Shown: positions 59,290 to 64,000 of the stretch, one piece after another
How positions within the stretch are numbered: position 1 is the stretch's first letter
How the letters are laid out: every line of letters starts with the position of its first letter
From: Roseiarcus sp963820095
GTDB lineage: Bacteria > Pseudomonadota > Alphaproteobacteria > Rhizobiales > Beijerinckiaceae
Length of the DNA: 64,000 nucleotides
Direction of reading: 5' to 3'
NCBI GenBank assembly: GCA_963820095.1
Contig: CAWFZA010000023.1
Span: 186,001 to 250,000 of the forward strand
Translations under genes and position numbers: made by a program
Notes under the pieces: model-generated
The model's input: the letters and a program-made list of their open reading frames with translations, nothing else
The model's database searches: none
What the model was told of the DNA's origin: nothing

Positions 59290-59552
59290 TCAGGTCTCCT
59301 TCCTGACCGGTTTCTGTTCGCGCCCACCAGCTGGCGATCGAGCCATTCCCGAAGCACACTGCTTCCCCATGGGAAATTGATGTAGCGTCCCAACTTGTAA
59401 TGAGGAATGGGATCGCTCGTTCTCTTGGGGTTGCTTCGGGACCGTACCCAGCTTTCGGGCACACCAAGCCGTTTCGCCAACTCAGCCGAGTTTATCACTT
59501 CAGTTTCAAGTTCGACCGCCTCGACTTCTCGCATGGTTAGAGCGGATCCCAT
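59286..59552 (-). CDS. Excisionase-like helix-turn-helix protein
   Basis: An 88-residue protein with a MerR/AlpA-like winged HTH: INSAELAKRLGVPESWVRSR and HYKLGRYINFPWGSSVLREWL. The ATG at 59552 has GGAGGAAA 8 bases upstream; a longer frame goes to 59723. It lies directly upstream of and overlaps the integrase, as xis genes do. Confidence 0.85.
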   Translation of the reverse strand: MGSALTMREVEAVELETEVINSAELAKRLGVPESWVRSRSNPKRTSDPIPHYKLGRYINFPWGSSVLREWLDRQLVGANRNRSGRRPE

Positions 59553-59881
59553 AACCTCATTTCCTCCCAGCGCCTGTGGTATCCGGGCCGGTACGGCCCG
59601 GCGAAGTGTGGAAATCTTGTGTCGAATTTGGTTTTCAGTCAAATGGCTGCTGACTGTTACCTCCCCCGTGTGGCTGGCGCGAGAGACAAGTGCCTGCAAT
59701 GCAGGGACACGCGAGGATCGCAACTGATCGATCTGTTCTGTCGAGACACGTGGATATACGAAGGGTTGATCTTGCGACGGCGCGCGGGATCTGCTGGCCC
59801 AGTCCCACCGGGGTTTCGTTGTTGAGCCTGCGGGGAACGGTGGTACAAAGGGATCAGCTAAAGCGCTGTGAGGCGACGGTG
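59553..59881. other. Intergenic region of the conjugative element
   Basis: About 330 bases between the divergent xis and plus-strand operon. It should hold promoters of both. No clear gene. Confidence 0.4.
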
Positions 59882-60182
59882 ATGGATGACGAGTTCGACA
59901 TGGAATCCGATTGGATCACCGAGCTGGGAAAGGCGCGCAGCGACGAATATACGGAGAAGATTCTTGCCTTCGTTCAGGAGCTCGAAGAAATCGGCGCCTG
60001 AACCGTTTCTGCCTCTGTTGACGGATCTTGCCCTGGCTCGCGCTCTGATCGTGCACCTGGTCATCCGCTACGGACCGGAACGAGGGATGGCCGAGGCGCG
60101 AGATGCTTTCGAAAGCACGCTGGAACAGATGAAACCGATGCTCGAAAGGATGAAATCTCGCAAAGGACCTCCCCCGCAATGA
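59882..60182 (+). CDS. Small acidic/helical protein, probable frameshift in the middle
   Basis: One frame gives MDDEFDMESDWITELGKARS and a stop after 39 residues. The next frame continues EPFLPLLTDLALARALIVHL to KSRKGPPPQ. The two fit end to end at about 59998, giving about 99 residues with an acidic N-terminus and a helical C-terminus. Two separate overlapping genes are the alternative. Function unknown; it starts the plus-strand operon of the element and overlaps the next gene by 4 bases. Confidence 0.55.
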
Positions 60183-60543
60183 AGAGACTCATTCCCTTGC
60201 TGATACTGCTCGTGGCATTCGGCTTTTCAACAGGGCAGTTGACGGGATGCAAGCGGACGCCGCCACCACCAACTGAACAAGATGCGATTGCGGTTTGGAA
60301 GAACACTCACGCGACACCGCACATCGAGGATTTGCTTAATCTCAAGAAGACGAATGGGCAAATGCAAGAAGTCGAATGGTGTGCCGGTATACACGCTGTA
60401 CTATCAAGCGGAAGATAAGACGTCGTCCAGTCTCGGCAATTGCTCCAGCAGGAACGATCAATAGACATCAAGGCAACTATGCGTTTCAATGGACGGAAAA
60501 AGGGTGGATGGGTCCGGACAACCAAGTCTATCCAGTTCACTGA
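60179..60543 (+). CDS. Small lipoprotein of the conjugative element, frameshifted
   Basis: Begins MKRLIPLLILLVAFGFSTGQ followed by LTGC, a lipobox. Then a conserved-looking region HIEDLLNLKKTNGQMQEV, a shift near 60380 to NGVPVYTLYYQAEDKTSS, and another shift near 60430 to NYAFQWTEKGWMGPDNQVY with a stop at 60541. Lipoproteins of this size occur next to T4SS genes (VirB7/TrbH-like position), but no family is recognised. Confidence 0.6.
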
Positions 60544-60635
60544 CGTAGCCGTCACGTCGCTGACGCCCGTTTGACCGAATTCCAAATGCATCCTACGCTC
60601 TCCCCACGTCAGACCTATTCGGGAGTGCGGACCGG

Positions 60636-61592
60636 ATGTTTGCGTCACCATCAGAGACCCTCGCCGCGCTGGAGAGCGCCGGCTACTTTACGGACATCAA
60701 GACGGCGACCGCGGTTTACCTAGCGGGCCGGATCAATCGCCCGGTTCTGCTCGAGGGACCGGCTGGCGCGGGTAAAACGGAACTCGCTCAATCTGTCGCG
60801 CGTGCCTATGGCGTGTCCCTCCTTCGCCTGCAGTGCTATCAGGGCATTAACGAAGAAAAGGCCATCGGACAGTACGATCGAGGGCTCCAGGAACTCTACG
60901 TGCTCCTCATGAGCAGGAGCGGCCAGGCGCCGGACTGGGCGCAGATCAAGCGCGAGATCACCGGCAGGTCGTTCTTCATGGCTGGTCCCCTGCTCGAAGC
61001 GATCGAGCAGGAGAAGCGCTGCGTTCTTCTTATCGACGAAATCGACAAAGTTGACTACGCCTTCGAAGCGATGCTGCTGGAACTGCTCTCCGTGTGGACG
61101 TTATCGATTCCGAAACTCGGCACCGTGCGCGCCACATCGATACCGCATGTGTTCCTCACTTCCAACCAGGAGCGCCGGCTGGGCGATCCTCTTCGCCGGC
61201 GCAGTTTCTACCTTGTGGTCGAACACCCGAACGCCGAACGCGAGGCGGCCATTGTGGCAGAGCGCACCCCGAAGGCGAGCGTGGCGACGCACCGATTCAT
61301 CGCGGGATTAGCCAAGAGTCTTCGCGCGTACACCCTGGAGAAACCGCCTTCGATCTCGGAAATGAACGACGTCGCGATGGCCATGGAGTTATTGCGAATC
61401 GACCGGATACTTCCCCAGCACAAGCAAATCATTTTGCCGCTGATCGCAAAGACGGAAGGCGACCGCAAGCGCCTTCTGATGAAAGAGGCGTTTGAGTCGA
61501 TCGTCCGCATGGCTGGGAAGCACGCTGAACAGATCGCGAAGGAGGATGTCCGTGAATCCGAGGTGGTTGTTGCCGGAAGGGAAACCCAATAG
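60636..61592 (+). CDS. MoxR-like AAA+ ATPase
   Basis: A 318-residue AAA+ ATPase. Walker A is GPAGAGKTE at residues 41-49, Walker B is CVLLIDEIDK at 129-138, and sensor 1/arginine-finger region is TSNQERRLGDPLRRRS. The fold and LQCYQGINEEKAIGQYDR segment match MoxR/CoxD-type ATPases, which activate or assemble target complexes. It overlaps the lytic transglycosylase gene by one base, so it is part of the T4SS operon. A MoxR protein in this position is not part of the standard VirB set. Confidence 0.88.
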   Translation: MFASPSETLAALESAGYFTDIKTATAVYLAGRINRPVLLEGPAGAGKTELAQSVARAYGVSLLRLQCYQGINEEKAIGQYDRGLQELYVLLMSRSGQAPDWAQIKREITGRSFFMAGPLLEAIEQEKRCVLLIDEIDKVDYAFEAMLLELLSVWTLSIPKLGTVRATSIPHVFLTSNQERRLGDPLRRRSFYLVVEHPNAEREAAIVAERTPKASVATHRFIAGLAKSLRAYTLEKPPSISEMNDVAMAMELLRIDRILPQHKQIILPLIAKTEGDRKRLLMKEAFESIVRMAGKHAEQIAKEDVRESEVVVAGRETQ

Positions 61593-62104
61593 TGAAGAAG
61601 CTCATTCTCATGTTCGTAGCATCCGCCATGTTTGTATTGTCGGTCGAATGCCCTGGCGCACATGCGCAGGCCCCAGAGACCGTCTATTACGCCGATGCCT
61701 ACGCAGACCACTACGGCGTGCCGCGCGCACTCGTTCACGCAATCATCGCGCAGGAATCGGCCTGGAATCCCCTGGCGATTTCAAAGAAGAATGCCGAAGG
61801 CCTCATGCAACTGATGCCGGCGACGGCGACGATGTACGGCGTTGGAAATCGGTTCTCCGTAATCGAAAATCTCGGAGGAGGCATTCAGTATCTGTCGGAA
61901 CTGTTGACCGCATTTCATGGCGATATGCGGCTTGCCGTTGCGGCCTACTACTGCGGACCGAGGCACATTCTCCAAAAGGGTCTGGCCTACCGCAATCCCG
62001 ATGTCCTGGCCTATGTGGAAGCAGTTCGCGCGCGCTACCGCCGCGAAGTATCCGAGGAATCTGGCCGCGAAAGCGCTTCGGCTGGCAGGAGGAAACTGAC
62101 GTGA
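61592..62104 (+). CDS. Lytic transglycosylase (VirB1/TrbN-like)
   Basis: A 170-residue SLT-domain enzyme. It has a signal peptide (LILMFVASAMFVLSVECPGA), the catalytic glutamate in AIIAQESAWNPLAIS (E55) and GLMQLMPATATMYG. It cuts peptidoglycan to make room for the conjugation channel. It starts with GTG, overlapping the ATPase stop by one base. Confidence 0.92.
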   Translation: MKKLILMFVASAMFVLSVECPGAHAQAPETVYYADAYADHYGVPRALVHAIIAQESAWNPLAISKKNAEGLMQLMPATATMYGVGNRFSVIENLGGGIQYLSELLTAFHGDMRLAVAAYYCGPRHILQKGLAYRNPDVLAYVEAVRARYRREVSEESGRESASAGRRKLT

Positions 62105-63072
62105 ACCACTTTCGACTGATCGCTGCGATCTTTATTGCGATTGCACTGGGAGCAGGCGACGTCTTCGCCCAGCAAACGAACATCCACAACGTTTCCAGCC
62201 AGCAAGTGGACCCAACAGTTCTTGATCTTCCAATCACGGGTAGCACGGTTAGCGATATTCACCTCCGGCCGCTGTTTACCACGACGATTCGACTGCCTGA
62301 GCCCGTGACGTCGGTTGCGGTGGGAGCGCCGACCCTGTTCAAGGTGGAACACTCCACCGACGATCCGCGGCTGGTGTTTATCAAGCCTACTTCGGCAGAT
62401 GCCGCCGTCAGCAATCTAATCATCGCTCTCAAGTCGGGCCAGGAAATCAGCATCCGATTGCTGTCCAACGGCCAGGCTTCCACGGCTCCGGTGGATTTCG
62501 TGGTGAATTACGAACCGAGGCAGAGCTTTCTAATCGGCTCAACTGATGCGCTCGCCGGAAGTGCGGCCGCACGCTCGGATCCACCCGCGCAAGCGAAGCC
62601 CATCGACGTGGCATTGCGGGAAGAGGAAAACCTTGCGAGTCCGCAGTGGGTAAATGGGCTGGAGAAGCAAGCCAGAAATGGTGGTGGTGCAGCATCGACC
62701 GAGCCGGTTCTGGTCGCTCTCGGCACTGTGCAGGGCCGCGGAGACAAAATGATCGTGGCGTACTCCGTCGTAAACACTACCGGTCACTGGATAGAAGTGC
62801 TGCCTCCGCAGGTGGAGTTGCGAAGCCCTGGTCGGGATGCGGGCATGAAGAAAAAGCAGAAGAAGCAGACCTTGGCCGATCAAGTGCCTGTTGCAGAGTT
62901 CCGGCTGAGTGCACGGCGGCTAGCTCCGGGGCAGCGGGCGGATGGTGCAGTCGAATTCTCCCGCCCCGGCTTCAAGCAGAGTGCCGACCGGCTCGTATTG
63001 GAAATCGCAACAGCAAGCGCAGTGGATCATCCGCTGTTACTGCAATTGCCGTTCGTTGCTCCCGGAGAGTGA
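62101..63072 (+). CDS. VirB9/TrbG-like T4SS outer-ring protein
   Basis: A 323-residue exported protein from a GTG at 62101 that overlaps the previous stop by 4 bases (GTGA). It has a signal peptide (LIAAIFIAIALGAGDVFAQ) and an N-terminal part (LRPLFTTTIRLPEPVTSVAV, VFIKPTSADAAVSNLIIAL) like the VirB9/TrbG beta domain that forms the core complex. A later domain from about residue 200 (VLVALGTVQGRGDKMIVAYS) is unusual for the family. The operon place between VirB1 and VirB10 supports it. Confidence 0.65.
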   Translation: MNHFRLIAAIFIAIALGAGDVFAQQTNIHNVSSQQVDPTVLDLPITGSTVSDIHLRPLFTTTIRLPEPVTSVAVGAPTLFKVEHSTDDPRLVFIKPTSADAAVSNLIIALKSGQEISIRLLSNGQASTAPVDFVVNYEPRQSFLIGSTDALAGSAAARSDPPAQAKPIDVALREEENLASPQWVNGLEKQARNGGGAASTEPVLVALGTVQGRGDKMIVAYSVVNTTGHWIEVLPPQVELRSPGRDAGMKKKQKKQTLADQVPVAEFRLSARRLAPGQRADGAVEFSRPGFKQSADRLVLEIATASAVDHPLLLQLPFVAPGE

Positions 63073-63106
63073 GATCACGAGGACTTCAACAAGGGTGAGG
63101 TGAAGT

Positions 63107-64000
63107 ATGGCTTCAACAGAAGCAGTCCAGAGTACAGATCAGCCAGAGAAGATCGGGGCTATCGACGCTGCCGCGGAGGGGACTGATGGAATCTCGCCGG
63201 GGCGCATCTCAAGACGCCCTTTTGTGCTCAAAAACAGGCGCGGTCCAAGCGGCGGGCACCTGGCGATGATGCTGATTGTCGCCGGGACACTGGCAGTGCT
63301 CGCAATCGCAATGGTTGCGTTGCTTTCAACCACGGGCAAAAACCGAAAGAGAACAATGGAAGAGGCTGGGAAGCCGAATCTCGGCCAGGCGCATACAGCG
63401 AACAACTGCCGGAGACCTTGTTCCGAACAACAAAGTGAAACCTACGCCCAACGGCGCATCTGAATCCGGCGCTGTGAATGCGTCCGATATTGAACGGACG
63501 AAATCGCCGCAGCTCGCACAATCCCAATCTTTGGCAAGATCGGCGCAGTCACCGAAGAGTCTCGGCGAGATTGGCAAGTTTGAGGAACCCAACACCAGTC
63601 CGAATGCACAGGGGAAGTGGACACCTCCGCCCTACGGAAGTGAAAGCGCACAGAATCAGCAGGCGGAGAAAAAGGCCGAGGATCCGCTCAGCCAGCCTTC
63701 CCTTGTCTTCACTGCGCATGAGCAATCAGTTCCTCATTCCGGATCGGAAAGCCAGACAGCGGGGCCGAATAATCTCGGTCTCGCACCTGGCTACCATGTG
63801 GCGGCGCGACTCGAATCGATGGCCTCAACCGCTGTGCACGCTCCGGTCGTTGCTGTCGTCGAGTACAACTATGAGCGTGACGGCGAAGTGATCATTCCCG
63901 CCGGCGCGCGCGTCGTCGGGAAGATCACGCAGGCCGACCCCTCGGGTCTAATGAACATCACCTTTTCGTCCATCGAATTCCCGGATGGGTCTAGCGTTCC
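63107..64000 (+). CDS. VirB10/TrbI-like T4SS protein (partial, one frameshift)
   Basis: Inner-membrane protein with a single membrane segment (LAMMLIVAGTLAVLAIAMVALL), a long proline/glutamine-rich periplasmic linker and the start of the C-terminal VirB10 domain (LAPGYHVAARLESMASTAVH, EVIIPAGARVVGKI). The frame shifts near 63408, after which VPNNKVKPTPNGASES continues. It spans both membranes in the T4SS core complex. The gene runs off the window. Confidence 0.85.

Larger units (their letters stand above)
58000..64000. mobile_element. Integrative conjugative element (left end; continues past window)
   Basis: An integrase that reads into tRNA-Ser, an excisionase-like gene and several T4SS genes lie together, which is the layout of an integrative and conjugative element. 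The right end, the relaxase and the second attachment site are not in the window. The left boundary is inside the tRNA. Confidence 0.75.

Overview
The window reads as two unlike genomic segments joined near 26.2 kb. From 1 to about 25-26 kb the DNA is visibly GC-rich and the genes look alphaproteobacterial (Hyphomicrobiales, perhaps a Methylocystaceae-like organism): pepN, murI, nnr, tandem cold-shock domains, an RTX-type calcium-binding repeat protein, an Rrf2 regulator, a tRNA-Asn and an IS256-family element. From about 26.2 kb to the end the genes look acidobacterial (Solibacteres/Bryobacter-like): an Oar-like TonB-dependent receptor, two AraC regulators, a split multicopper oxidase with a giant surface protein, and an integrative conjugative element. 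The receptor lacks its normal C-terminus exactly at the join, so a chimeric assembly is the first explanation to exclude; a real recombination is the second. The taxonomic calls are inference from protein style; no search was run.

Left segment: cNMP-binding protein, cold-shock protein, sensor kinase, a palindromic intergenic repeat, aminopeptidase N, glutamate racemase divergent from a TonB-like protein, a small lipoprotein, a broken RTX gene, an NmrA-like oxidoreductase, a sugar-binding protein plus FGGY kinase on the minus strand, a HExxH metallopeptidase, a secreted cupin, a DUF4062 protein with 141-bp tandem TPR repeats, bifunctional NAD(P)HX repair enzyme, tRNA-Asn, IS256-like element, a small conserved-looking protein, Rrf2 regulator and HAD phosphatase.

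Right segment: TonB-dependent receptor; two AraC/cupin regulators around a 2,4'-dihydroxyacetophenone dioxygenase-like cupin; a cyclase-family hydrolase; an APC permease followed by dimethylargininase and a convergent ACT-domain protein; three small secreted proteins; then a minus-strand block of two multicopper oxidase halves and a giant multidomain surface protein, closed by a hairpin terminator. A two-component system lies directly upstream of that block, and a perfect 6-4-6 palindrome sits in the gap between them, suggesting metal-responsive control. After a degenerate recombinase and a phosphate-binding-protein/OmpA fusion comes tRNA-Ser, into which an integrase reads. Xis, small proteins, a MoxR-like ATPase and T4SS genes (VirB1-, VirB9- and VirB10-like) follow to the window end.

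Many genes on both sides carry single-base frameshifts, often more than one each, while long neighbours are intact. That pattern suits an uncorrected long-read consensus better than real decay. The most interesting biology is the two-gene split of a multicopper oxidase: one protein holds HxH motifs I and II and the whole type-1 copper site, and the next holds motifs III and IV with the type-1 cysteine replaced by serine.
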